From Armatimonadota bacterium (lineage in GTDB: Bacteria > Armatimonadota > HRBIN16): 64,000 nucleotides of DNA. Below the pieces are notes generated by a model. That model did not search any database. It saw only the letters and a program-made list of their open reading frames with translations, and had not been told where the DNA came from. The stretch covers positions 1,561,597 to 1,625,596 of the forward strand of contig BPGT01000001.1 of NCBI GenBank assembly GCA_026003175.1, in the 5' to 3' direction. The first letter of the stretch is position 1; every line of letters starts with the position of its first letter. The position numbers and the translations under genes are program-made. Below, one piece after another: positions 29,109 to 37,560 of the stretch.

Positions 29109-29654
29109 ATGCGCAGAGCCATACCGTACATGCTTGGCGTGGCGGTAGTGGTTCTTATCATCTACGCTTTTCAGCCCGATGCCACTGTCAGCGTGGGGCA
29201 AACTGCGCCAGACGTGATACTGCGATTCACTGAGGACGGCGACCAAAGGGCGCTTGGCTCTTATCGCGGTAACGTGATAGTGCTGGACTTCTGGGCAACG
29301 TGGTGTGCTCCCTGCCGCTACACCATGCCCAAAATGGAGGAGTTTTACAAACGGTACAAAGAGCAGGGGGTAACTGTTATCGGCGTAGCTGTGGATATCG
29401 ACGACTACAACAAGGTTGTGCAGTTTGCTAAAGATCTGGGTATTACCTATCCCATTGCTGCCGACACGAATGGCGAAGCCAAGCAGTACTATCAGATCCG
29501 CACCCTGCCAACGCTGTTCGTGATTGATAAGGATGGGGTGATCGCTTTGCGATTGGAAGGCTACGATCCAGAGAGCACTGAAAAACAGCTGGAGGAAGCA
29601 GTGAAGCGTGCGTTGGAGAAGCCTGCCAAGCCGCTAATACCTCCGCGCAGGTAA
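29109..29654 (+). CDS. TlpA/ResA-like membrane-anchored thioredoxin
   Basis: This 181-residue protein starts at ATG 29109, directly behind GGTGAGGAGGTGAGC. It has an N-terminal membrane anchor (YMLGVAVVVLIIYAF) and a thioredoxin fold. The redox pair is in WATWCAPCRYTMP and the cis-Pro in IRTLPTLFVIDKDG. TlpA-family proteins reduce or isomerise disulfides outside the membrane, often for cytochrome c maturation or copper-centre assembly. No cytochrome genes are nearby, so the client is unknown. It lies divergent from the GH116 gene. Confidence 0.9.
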   Translation: MRRAIPYMLGVAVVVLIIYAFQPDATVSVGQTAPDVILRFTEDGDQRALGSYRGNVIVLDFWATWCAPCRYTMPKMEEFYKRYKEQGVTVIGVAVDIDDYNKVVQFAKDLGITYPIAADTNGEAKQYYQIRTLPTLFVIDKDGVIALRLEGYDPESTEKQLEEAVKRALEKPAKPLIPPRR

Positions 29655-29810
29655 GCATGTGCCTGTACAAAGGTGCAAGCACCGATTGGTCTCACTGGAA
29701 AGTCGCGCTCTGTCGTGACCTCTGTTTCGGATGCGACGGAGCGTATCTCGCAGGAGTCGCTCCTGATGGCTCGAATCAATGTACAGGTTGCTCTGTTGCG
29801 AAGATACAAT

Positions 29811-29901
29811 GGGAGATTGCTTCGGTCGCTACGCTCCCTCGCAATGGCACGATGAACATTGCCTGGCGTCATTGCGAAGCACGCCGTGTTGAAGCAATCC
29901 C
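29811..29901. repeat. Interspersed palindromic repeat between tlpA-like and iolB
   Basis: GGGAGATTGCTTCGGTCGCT followed by ACGCTCCCTCGCAATGGCA, then GTCATTGCGAAGCAC and GAAGCAATCCC in opposite orientation, give an inverted repeat of the common bacterial GCAATGAC...GATTGCTTCG type. The 306-nt gap 29655-29960 otherwise holds only a small hairpin (CAGGAGtcgCTCCTG, 29748-29765) and no gene. The repeat is probably a non-coding dispersed element. Confidence 0.6.
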
Positions 29902-29960
29902 CTCCGGTAGGATACCCGCAACAGCGCAATACCAGTTTGTTTGCGTAAGGGGAACGACTG

Positions 29961-30773
29961 ATGATTAAACACGTAACCCTGCAGTACGGCTACAACGGGC
30001 TCGTAGAACCGGGCGAGATGGAGTACATCGAGTTCGGCGTCTTCAAGGGCAAAGCAGGCGACGCCTTCTCGTGGGACATCGGCGACCATGAGGCGGTGCT
30101 GGTGTTTTTGTCAGGCAGGTGTCGCTTGCAGGTGAACGGTGAGGATTACTCCATCGTCGGCGGACGGCGCAGCGTGTTCGACGGCAATGCCTGGAGCCTG
30201 TACGCCCCGAACGACACGAAAGTAGAGATAGAAGTGCTGGACGAAGCAGAGATAGCCATCAGCCAAACGCGCGCAACGACGGACGCTTCCCCCCGCCTTA
30301 TCAAGCCCGAGGAGGTGAACGTGCGCGACGTGGGTGTGTGGAACTGGCGGCGCGACGTGAAGGACATCGTGGATAAGCGCACCCCTGCCTCGCGGCTGGT
30401 GGTAGGCGAGACCATCAACCCGCCGGGCAACTGGTCCAGCTGGCCTCCCCACAAGCATGACGTACACGACCCGCCCTGCGAGAGTAAGCAGGAGGAAGTA
30501 TACTTCTTCAAGGTGCAACCTGCAAACAGCTTCGGTCTGGCGAGGCTTTACACCGCCGAGGGTGACGTAGATGAAGTGTTGCCCATCCGCGAGAACTCTG
30601 TACTGTTGATACGTCGGGGCTACCATCCGATTGCCGCCGCGCCGGGCACGCGTGTGTACTATCTGTGGACGCTGGCGGGCGAAAGCCGCGACCTGATCCC
30701 CAACGACGCGCCCGGTTACCGCTGGATGAAGGATGCGGAAGCGGTGCTGCGCGAGTGGCAAAGAAATCTATGA
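29961..30773 (+). CDS. iolB: 5-deoxy-glucuronate isomerase
   Basis: This 270-residue double-cupin enzyme of myo-inositol catabolism converts 5-deoxy-D-glucuronate to 2-deoxy-5-keto-D-gluconate. The second cupin has the metal-binding pattern WPPHKHD...CESKQEEVYFFKV and RRGYHPIAAAPG. The first cupin (HEAVLVFLSGRCRLQVNGED) lacks ligands, as usual. It leads a three-gene unit with a PIG-L deacetylase (12 nt apart) and a sugar isomerase (9 nt apart). Other iol genes are absent here, so its use in a different sugar-acid route is possible. Confidence 0.87.
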   Translation: MIKHVTLQYGYNGLVEPGEMEYIEFGVFKGKAGDAFSWDIGDHEAVLVFLSGRCRLQVNGEDYSIVGGRRSVFDGNAWSLYAPNDTKVEIEVLDEAEIAISQTRATTDASPRLIKPEEVNVRDVGVWNWRRDVKDIVDKRTPASRLVVGETINPPGNWSSWPPHKHDVHDPPCESKQEEVYFFKVQPANSFGLARLYTAEGDVDEVLPIRENSVLLIRRGYHPIAAAPGTRVYYLWTLAGESRDLIPNDAPGYRWMKDAEAVLREWQRNL

Positions 30774-30785
30774 GGAGGACAATGT

Positions 30786-31469
30786 ATGATCGGAAACTGG
30801 CAGCGTGTACTGGTGTTCGCCGCCCACCCCGACGATGAGATTATCGGCTGCGGAGGCACCATTGCCCGGCTCTCCGCGATGGGCAAGCAAGTGTTCGTGG
30901 TCACTTTCTGCGCTGGGGAAACCAGCTACACTACCCCCGAAATGAAGGACAAGATCGCCGAGGTGCGCCGTGCGGAAGCAGATGCCTGCGACAGGGTGCT
31001 AGATATCACCGAACGGGTGATACTGGGCAAGCCCACCCAGGGCGTGGTGAACGATCGCGAGACGTATCAGGAATGCATACGCCTGATTCGCCGCTATCGT
31101 CCTGACGTTATCTTCACCCACTGGAACGAGGACAAGCACCGCGACCACCGCGCTATCTCCACAGTCACCGACGAAGCCCGCTGGAAGGCTTATGAAAATG
31201 TGCTGGCGGACTTCGGCGAGCCGTGGTACACGCCGGAGCTTTACTATTATGAGGTGCTGGAGCTGTTCACGCATCCCTCCGTGCTGATAGACATCACCGA
31301 CACGTTCCCGAAAAAACAGGAGGCGATGCAAACGCAGCAGAGCCAGTTCGCGGTGTTGCCCGGCATCATGGATTACATCGAAGGGCTGGCAAAGGTGCGT
31401 GGTTATGCACGTGGAACCCGCTACGCAGAAGCGTTTTTGCGGTCGAATCTGTTGCCAACCTTTGGATAG
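30786..31469 (+). CDS. PIG-L/LmbE-family deacetylase
   Basis: This 227-residue protein starts after GAGGAGGACAATGT. It has the family zinc motif AAHPDDEIIGCGGT near the N-terminus and the second ligand region HWNEDKHRDHRAIS. Members are Zn-dependent N-deacetylases of GlcNAc-type conjugates, for example in bacillithiol, mycothiol or lipid-linked sugars. The placement between iolB and a sugar isomerase suggests it strips an acetyl group from a catabolised amino sugar or conjugate (inference). Confidence 0.9.
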   Translation: MIGNWQRVLVFAAHPDDEIIGCGGTIARLSAMGKQVFVVTFCAGETSYTTPEMKDKIAEVRRAEADACDRVLDITERVILGKPTQGVVNDRETYQECIRLIRRYRPDVIFTHWNEDKHRDHRAISTVTDEARWKAYENVLADFGEPWYTPELYYYEVLELFTHPSVLIDITDTFPKKQEAMQTQQSQFAVLPGIMDYIEGLAKVRGYARGTRYAEAFLRSNLLPTFG

Positions 31470-31478
31470 GAGGAGCAC

Positions 31479-32372
31479 ATGAAAATCAGCTGTTGCTGGC
31501 TGTACGCCATTTCCAAATACGGCTACCCGCCCAGCCTGGAAGACACCTTTAAGGTGCTGGGCGAGATGCGCGACATGGGCTTTACCTATGTGGAGCTGGA
31601 AGGTGTGCGCGAACAGAACCTGATGGAGGTGTATCACCATCGCGCTGACCTGAAAGCACACTGTGAGATTCTGGGATTGAAAGTGATCAACTTCTGTCCT
31701 GTGCTGCCGGACATCGTATCGATGGACGAATCCCGTCGCCAGCGGGCGAAGGAGCTTTATCTCGTCGGTATCGAACTGGCGAACTACTTCGGCTGCGATA
31801 CCATCCAGACCGACAGCTTTACCCCGCCGCTGGAATTCGTGGGCGATGCTCCCTACAAGGAAGCCATCAAGTTTGGCAAGCAGTTCAAGGTCAAGATAGA
31901 CCCGAACTTCCGCTGGGAGGAGCTGTGGTCGGCAATGGTGGACAGCTTCCGCTTCTGTGCGGAGCGGGCGAAGGACGCGGGGCTGAAGTTCTGCCTGGAG
32001 CCGCGTGTGGGCGAGCTCATCAGCAACACCGACGCCTTCCTGCGCCTGTGGGAGCACGTGGGCAGCGACAACTTCGGGATGGTGCTGGATACGGGACACC
32101 AGAACGCGCAGAAGGAGATACTGCCGCTGTCGGTGGAGAAGCTGGGCAAACGCATTTTCTACGTGCACGTTTCGGACAACGACGGACGCACCAACGAACA
32201 CCTCGCACTGGGCAAGGGCACGATAGACTGGGAAGGGGTGTTGACTGCGCTCAGGAAGCACGGCTACGATGGCTACGTCGCTATCGACATCGGCAACGTA
32301 CCGGATATCGAGAAGGCGTACATCGAGTCGCGCCAGTTTCTGGAGCAGATGTCGGCGCAGATGGGGTGGTAG
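31479..32372 (+). CDS. Sugar phosphate isomerase/epimerase-like TIM barrel
   Basis: This 297-residue xylose-isomerase-like (AP endonuclease 2 fold) protein follows a GATAGGAGGAGCAC ribosome site. Metal-ligand positions appear in KFCLEPRVGE (Glu), GMVLDTGHQN (Asp, His), FYVHVSDNDGR (His, Asp) and VAIDIG. Such proteins are inosose isomerases/dehydratases (IolE, IolI), hydroxypyruvate isomerases or ketose epimerases. Next to iolB, an inositol-related isomerase is plausible but not proven. It is the last gene of the operon. Confidence 0.85.
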   Translation: MKISCCWLYAISKYGYPPSLEDTFKVLGEMRDMGFTYVELEGVREQNLMEVYHHRADLKAHCEILGLKVINFCPVLPDIVSMDESRRQRAKELYLVGIELANYFGCDTIQTDSFTPPLEFVGDAPYKEAIKFGKQFKVKIDPNFRWEELWSAMVDSFRFCAERAKDAGLKFCLEPRVGELISNTDAFLRLWEHVGSDNFGMVLDTGHQNAQKEILPLSVEKLGKRIFYVHVSDNDGRTNEHLALGKGTIDWEGVLTALRKHGYDGYVAIDIGNVPDIEKAYIESRQFLEQMSAQMGW

Positions 32373-32419
32373 GAGAGAACGTCTTCACTCACCATCCTTG
32401 CGGTAGGGCTTCCTGTCTG

Positions 32420-32445
32420 GAGGGTCACGCACTATCGTGACCCTC
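32420..32445 (+). terminator. Hairpin after the iolB operon
   Basis: GAGGGTCACG (32420-32429) and CGTGACCCTC (32436-32445) form a perfect 10-bp stem with a 6-nt loop, 47 nt after the isomerase stop. No T-run follows, so termination is likely but not certain. Confidence 0.5.
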
Positions 32446-32469
32446 ACCCTGTCACATGCAACGGAATGC

Positions 32470-32589
32470 ATGATGCCACACCTTCAAACGAATAGCAATC
32501 TTCCCGCCGACCTGAACCGCGACAACAGGGTAGACCTGCTGGACTTTGCGATACTGATACGTAATTTCGGGCTCATAGGGGATGAATAG
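32470..32589 (+). pseudogene. Orphan dockerin-repeat remnant
   Basis: A 39-codon stretch translates to a half dockerin ending DNRVDLLDFAILIRNFGLIG, then DE and stop. It matches the last repeat of the dockerin proteins at 315-1616 and 49275-50384, which end NFGLTGDE and NFGAMGDE. There is no signal peptide and no upstream protein in frame, so it is the surviving 3' end of a lost secreted-protein gene. Confidence 0.75.
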
Positions 32590-32622
32590 AGCGGAGGTAA
32601 CGGTCTCTCCAGAAGAATCTTT

Positions 32623-32650
32623 TTGCCTCCTGTTTGGAGAATGGTATAAT
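32623..32650 (+). promoter_or_regulatory. Promoter for Uma2 gene 32669
   Basis: TTGCCT (32623-32628), 16-bp spacer, TATAAT (32645-32650). Transcription would begin about 12 nt before the ATG at 32669, leaving a very short leader with GGGTGGTG. Confidence 0.55.
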
Positions 32651-32668
32651 ACGGGTGGTGAAGCCGAC

Positions 32669-33274
32669 ATGTCTCAAGCGACGCTGGTACAACCGAAAGA
32701 GCAAACCGCCCTCGTCCGGCGCAGGTTTACGCTGGAAGAATACCACTGGCTCATCCGGCAGGGGTTCTTCGCGGACGAGCGGGTAGAGCTCATCGACGGG
32801 GAGATTGTGTGTATGCCACCTACAGGACCGGAACACAGTATCAGCAACGACAAGGTTGTTTCCCTACTGATTCTGCTGTTAGCGAATAAGCCGTACTACG
32901 TGCGCGTGCAGAATCCGCTGGCTTTGGGCGAGCACGAACCGGTTCCTGACGTAGCGGTGGTGCCTGGCAGCCCCGACGATTACCGCCAATCGCATCCCAC
33001 TACTGCCTTGCTGGTGGTAGAGATTGCGGACACCTCCTTACAGTATGACCGCACGACCAAGATGAGCCTGTATGCAAGCGCAGGCATCCCGGAATACTGG
33101 GTTGTGAACCTGATAGAGAGGCGGTTAGAGGTATACCGCGAGCCATCCTCGCCGGAGCCAGAGACCCCCTTCAACGCTTTGTATAAGAGCCTGCGCCTGT
33201 ACTCTCCTCAGGAGAGCGTCTCTCCCCTCTTTGCGCCAGAGGTGAGTATCCCGGTGGAGCAACTAACAGGCTAG
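32669..33274 (+). CDS. Uma2-family putative nuclease
   Basis: This 201-residue protein starts at ATG 32669; a more upstream in-frame ATG would sit before the promoter. It shows the Uma2 layout: FTLEEYHWLIRQGFFADERV, ELIDGEIVCMPPTGPEH, PLALGEHEPVPDVAVVPG (PD core), ALLVVEIADTSLQYDRTTK (E of the nuclease core) and IPEYWVVNLIERRLEVYREP. It appears complete and is unlike the shorter copy at 7127 in sequence, so they are distant paralogues. The biological role is unknown. Confidence 0.87.
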   Translation: MSQATLVQPKEQTALVRRRFTLEEYHWLIRQGFFADERVELIDGEIVCMPPTGPEHSISNDKVVSLLILLLANKPYYVRVQNPLALGEHEPVPDVAVVPGSPDDYRQSHPTTALLVVEIADTSLQYDRTTKMSLYASAGIPEYWVVNLIERRLEVYREPSSPEPETPFNALYKSLRLYSPQESVSPLFAPEVSIPVEQLTG

Positions 33275-33358
33275 CAAAACCATCCTCTGGCGATACAGGA
33301 CACCCCGCCTTGCATCGCGAAAAACACCTCCAGCAGACGCTAAAGGAGGCTAAGCGCG

Positions 33359-35423
33359 GTGAGGTTTGTATTTCAGTGTGTAAGTACTGGGCTTTTGTTG
33401 CTGCTTATCTTCTCACAGGCAGGAGCGAAACCGATGAACCTTTACGTCTCCCCCAAAGGCAACGATTCGTGGTCGGGCAGGTTGCCCAACCCCAACCGGG
33501 GACGCACCGATGGTCCCTTTGCCACCTTAGAACGGGCACGCGATGCCGTCCGCGAGCTGAAACGGCAGGGTAAACTGCCCCAAGGCGGTGTCACCGTGTG
33601 GTTGCGCGGGGGAACCTACTTCCGTCAGACCCCCTTCTCGCTGACTGCCGAAGACAGCGGCAGCGCGCCATCTCCCATCGTCTACAGCGCGTACCGCAAC
33701 GAGAAGGTGCGCATTGTGGGAGGCAAAAGCGTCAACGGATGGAAGCCGATCACCGATAAGTCGGTGCTACGCCGACTGCCTCCTGAGGCGCGAGGTAAGG
33801 TAATATACATCGACCTGCGCTCGCAGGGCGTTACCGACTACGGACAGATGCGCCGACGTGGGTTCGGGCTGCCTGCCACCATCCCTGCCGGAATGGAGTT
33901 GTTCTATAACGGCAAACCGATGTCCCTTGCCTGTTACCCCAACAGTGGCTGGCTGAAAATCGCTGCTACTCCTGCCGGACAGCAAGGCGGGCGATTCACC
34001 TGCGATGACCCTCGCCTGAATCGCTGGGTTGAGGCGAAGGATGTGTGGGTGCACGGCTACTGGACCTGGGACTGGGCGGATAGTTACGAGAAGGTGGTAT
34101 CCATAGACCCTGACCAAGGCGAAATTGTCACCGCCGAACCGCACGGCGTGTACGGCTACACCCCCGGCAAACGCTTCCGCGTGCTGAACCTGCTGGAAGA
34201 GCTGGACGCGCCGGGCGAATGGTATCTTGACCGCGACACAGGAATCCTGTACTTCTACCCACCTGACGAAGGCAAAGGGGAGGCGATGGTGTCGCTGAGT
34301 GAAGAGCCGTTAATGACCCTGCGGGATGTTTCACATGTGAAGATACAGGGCATGACCTTTGAAATATGCCGCGGCACAGGCGTGGAGGTGCGCGGTGGCA
34401 GTCAGGTAACCATTGCCGGATGCACCTTCCGCAACATCGGCACGGTGGGCGTTATCATCGAAGGTGGCAGTGAGCACAAGGTGGTCTCCTGCGATTTCAT
34501 GGACCTGGGCGATGGAGGCGTGCAGGTTTCCGGTGGCGACCGCAATACGCTGACACCCTGCAAACACGAGGTGTTGAACTGCCTGTTCACCCGCTTCAAC
34601 CGCTGGAGCCGCACCTACCGTCCGGCGGTGCTGGTCAATGGCGTCGGCGTGCGCGTGGCGCATAACCTGATGTACGATGCACCTCACACCGCCATCTTGC
34701 TTGGCGGCAATGACCACCTGATTGAGTTCAACGAGATACACCACGTTTGCACGGAGACGGGCGATGCGGGCGCGTTCTATATGGGACGCGACCTCACCCA
34801 GCGCGGGTACCGTTATCCGCTATAACTACTTCCATGACCTCGGTAAGTCACTGCAGGCGGAGACCTTCGTGGACGTGATGGCGGTGTATCTGGACGACTG
34901 CACCTGCGGCACCACCATCTTCGGCAATCTGTTCGTGCGCGCGGGGCGGGCAGCGATGATTGGCGGAGGACGTGACAACACCGTGGAGAACAACATCTTC
35001 GTGGATTGCGAGCCGTCGGTGCATGTGGACGCACGCGGGATGGGCTGGGCAAGCTTCTGGTTCGACGGGCGCGATAGCACGTTAATGGACAGGCTGAAAG
35101 CGGTTCCCTATCAAAAACCCCCGTGGAGCGAGCGCTACCCGGAGCTTGTAAACATCCTCAACGACGAGCCCGCTGTACCAAAAGGCAACAAGATAGTGCG
35201 CAACATCAGCGTGGGGGGACGGTGGATAGACCTGTACGACAACCTAACCGATAAAATCGTAACCATCCGCGACAATATCACGGATGGCGATGCCGGTGTA
35301 GAAGTAACCCCGAAGGGCGTGCGCCTGCGCAACGATTCGCCAGCGTTGCGGGTAGGCTTCCAGCCGATACCTGTAGAGAAGATAGGGCTGTATCGGGATG
35401 CGTACAGGAAGAGTCTGCCGTAG
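33359..35423 (+). pseudogene. Secreted right-handed parallel beta-helix protein, split by a +1 frameshift
   Basis: The GTG start follows AAAGGAGG and leads into a signal peptide (VSTGLLLLLIFSQAGA). An N-terminal PL/GH120-like segment (YVSPKGNDSWSGRLPNPNRG) is followed by right-handed beta-helix coils with repeated N- and G-rich rungs (VEVRGGSQVTIAGCTFRNIG, VVSCDFMDLGDGGVQVSGG). At 34805-34807 one extra G moves the frame. Dropping it gives RDLTQRGTVIRYNYFHDLG and an intact 687-residue product whose length is divisible by three. The family includes polysaccharide lyases and xylosidases; the activity is unknown. It may be a real lesion or a sequence error. Confidence 0.8.
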
Positions 35424-35432
35424 CGGCGTGCA

Positions 35433-35619
35433 TGAGGGTGTTCGAGAATTGTTGAGAAGTTGGTTGTAGCGCAAGGAGAGAGGCGTTCTTGCTATCCCTG
35501 CCTTACCTCACCCCCGTCCCCTCTCCTACGAGGAGAGGGGCGTTCCCCCTTCCCTTGCAGGGAAGGGGGCAAGGGGGTTAGGTTATCTATCCATTCAACC
35601 AGCAATTTCGAACACCCTC
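35433..35619. mobile_element. MITE-like element with IS-type ends and 9-bp target duplication
   Basis: The 187-bp segment has inverted ends: left TGAGGGTGTTCGAGAATTG, right (reverse strand) GAGGGTGTTCGAAATTGCTG. It is flanked by the direct repeat GGCGTGCAT (35425-35433 and 35620-35628, sharing one base with the left end). The ends match those of the IS at 50488-51477 (TGAGGGTGTTCGAAAAATCG). It encodes no protein. Its middle carries two G/C hairpins of the same family as the 24721 array. It is best read as a non-autonomous derivative moved by that IS's transposase. It sits between the broken beta-helix gene and lepA, directly next to the lepA promoter. Confidence 0.85.
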
Positions 35620-35627
35620 GGCGTGCA

Positions 35628-35657
35628 TTGACTTTTCGCCCCTTTCTCGGATACAAT
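35628..35657 (+). promoter_or_regulatory. Promoter of lepA
   Basis: TTGACT (35628-35633), 18-bp spacer, TACAAT (35652-35657), 23 nt before ATG 35681. The -35 box begins at the last base of the MITE's target duplication, so the insertion displaced everything upstream of it. Confidence 0.6.
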
Positions 35658-35680
35658 ACGCATCGGTGCAGGAGGCATCG

Positions 35681-37489
35681 ATGCGACACGCGCCGCAAGA
35701 CCATATCCGAAACTTCTGTATCATCGCGCACATCGACCACGGAAAGTCCACCCTTGCCGACCGCATTCTGGAGTTTACGGGCGCGATTGACCCCCGCCAG
35801 ATGCAGGAGCAGGTGCTGGACCAGATGGACCTGGAGCGCGAGCGAGGCATCACCATCAAGATGACCGCCGTGCGCTTGACCTATCGCGCGCGCGATGGGC
35901 AGGAGTACGAGCTGAATCTGATTGACACGCCGGGGCATGTGGACTTCACGTATGAGGTCTCGCGTAGCCTTGCCGCGTGCGAGGGGGCACTGCTGGTGGT
36001 AGACGCCTCGCAGGGAGTGGAGGCGCAAACCATCGCCAACGTCAACCTGGCGATGAACAATGGACTGGAGATTATTCCCGTTATCAATAAGATAGACCTG
36101 CCCGCCGCCGACCCCGAGCGCGTCAAGGAAGAGATAGAGAATATCCTCATGCTGGATTCCTCCGAAGCCATTCTCGCCAGTGCGAAAGAGGGCATCGGCA
36201 CGGAGGAGATTTTGGAAGCGGTGGTGCGCAAAATCCCTCCTCCTCGGGGCAACCCGAACGCCCCCCTGCGTGCGCTTATCTTCGACTCGCATTTTGACCC
36301 CTACCTGGGCGTGGTGGTGTATATCCGCGTGGTGGATGGGATAGTGCGCCCGGGAATGCGCATTCGGTTCATGTCTACTGGGCGCGAGTTCGAGGTGACC
36401 AGTGTGGGCTTCTTCACACCGCGCCTGCAGGAGGGCGACGAACTGCGCACGGGTGAAGTGGGATACCTTACAGCAGGCATCAAGACCGTCGGCGATACGC
36501 GCGTGGGCGACACTATTACCGACGCCGAACGCCCCGCCGAAGAACCTCTACCCGGTTACAAGCCGGTTAAACCGATGGTGTACTGCGGGCTGTATCCGGT
36601 GGAGGGCGAAGAGTTCTCCGACCTGCGCGACGCGCTGATGAAGCTGCAGCTCAACGATGCCGCGCTGGTGTTTGAGCCGGAGACCTCCGCCGCGCTGGGG
36701 TTTGGTTTTCGTTGCGGATTTCTGGGCTTACTGCACATGGACATCGTGCAGGAGCGCCTGGAGCGTGAGTTCGGGCTGTCGCTGATTGCCACCGCGCCCA
36801 GTGTGGTGTACCGCATCACCACCACAAAGGGCGAGGTCATCATGCTGGATAACCCTGCGCACTGGCCCCCGCCGACCACTATCGCGATGGTAGAGGAACC
36901 CTATATCCGCGCCACTATCTTTGTGCCCAGCGAATATGTTGGGGCGATGATGGAGCTGGCGATGGAACGGCGCGGCGAGTTCGTGAAGATGGAATATCCC
37001 TCGCCTAACCGCGTGCTGCTCACCTACGATCTGCCTCTGGCGGAAATCCTGCTGGATTTCTACGACCAGCTCAAGAGCCGCTCCAAAGGCTATGCCTCTT
37101 TTGATTACGAACCAGTTGGCTACCGGCAGTCGGACCTGGTGAAGCTGGACATCCTCATCAACGGCGAGCCGGTAGATGCGCTCAGCTTCATCACCCATCG
37201 CGACCGAGCCTACAGCCGGGGACGTGCGTTGGTGGAACGACTGCGTCAGGTGGTACCACGCCAGCAGTTTGAGGTGCGCATCCAGGCAGCCATCGGCAGC
37301 AAAGTGATTGCGGCGGATCGCATTCCACCCTTCCGCAAGAACGTGCTGGCGAAGTGCTACGGCGGCGACGTCACCCGCAAACGCAAGCTGCTGGAGAAGC
37401 AAAAAGAGGGCAAAAAGCGCATGAAGCAGCTGGGCAACGTGGAGATTCCCCAGGAAGCATTCCTCAGTGTGCTGAAGGTGGCGGAGTAG
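35681..37489 (+). CDS. lepA: Translation factor LepA (EF4)
   Basis: This 602-residue protein is close to the family length of about 600. ATG 35681 follows AGGAGG; the upstream GTG at 35666 is not needed. It is a translational GTPase with G1 [11 protein letters not shown]3 DTPGHVDF, G4 NKIDLP, and the LepA-specific C-terminal domain ([40 protein letters not shown]). LepA associates with ribosomes during initiation or back-translocation and helps under ionic or stress conditions. It is a single-gene unit; the divergently regulated TetR locus follows 71 nt later. Confidence 0.96.
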   Translation: MRHAPQDHIRNFCIIAHIDHGKSTLADRILEFTGAIDPRQMQEQVLDQMDLERERGITIKMTAVRLTYRARDGQEYELNLIDTPGHVDFTYEVSRSLAACEGALLVVDASQGVEAQTIANVNLAMNNGLEIIPVINKIDLPAADPERVKEEIENILMLDSSEAILASAKEGIGTEEILEAVVRKIPPPRGNPNAPLRALIFDSHFDPYLGVVVYIRVVDGIVRPGMRIRFMSTGREFEVTSVGFFTPRLQEGDELRTGEVGYLTAGIKTVGDTRVGDTITDAERPAEEPLPGYKPVKPMVYCGLYPVEGEEFSDLRDALMKLQLNDAALVFEPETSAALGFGFRCGFLGLLHMDIVQERLEREFGLSLIATAPSVVYRITTTKGEVIMLDNPAHWPPPTTIAMVEEPYIRATIFVPSEYVGAMMELAMERRGEFVKMEYPSPNRVLLTYDLPLAEILLDFYDQLKSRSKGYASFDYEPVGYRQSDLVKLDILINGEPVDALSFITHRDRAYSRGRALVERLRQVVPRQQFEVRIQAAIGSKVIAADRIPPFRKNVLAKCYGGDVTRKRKLLEKQKEGKKRMKQLGNVEIPQEAFLSVLKVAE

Positions 37490-37492
37490 CCC

Positions 37493-37521
37493 TTGCACTT
37501 TCCTCTCCTTTTGGGTATTAT
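37493..37521 (+). promoter_or_regulatory. Promoter of the tetR-like gene
   Basis: TTGCAC (37493-37498), 17-bp spacer, TATTAT (37516-37521). The predicted start near 37528 lies just ahead of the palindromic operator at 37531-37544. Confidence 0.5.
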
Positions 37522-37530
37522 CTGATTCGC

Positions 37531-37544
37531 TGAACAATTGTTCA
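37531..37544. promoter_or_regulatory. TetR-type operator 1 (autoregulatory)
   Basis: TGAACAATTGTTCA is a perfect 14-bp palindrome located between the predicted transcription start and the ribosome site (AGGAG, 37551) of the TetR-family gene. It shares half-sites TGAACA-N2-TGTTCA with operator 2 at 38192. Binding here would block the tetR promoter. Confidence 0.75.
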
Positions 37545-37560
37545 ATATACAGGAGTGATG

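Noticed and set aside
30999-32261. Minus-strand frame of 420 codons across the PIG-L and isomerase genes
   Set aside because: It spans two well-supported genes on the other strand and has antisense-type composition.
32582-32668. Upstream start for the Uma2 protein
   Set aside because: It would begin before the predicted promoter and adds residues unlike the family N-terminus.
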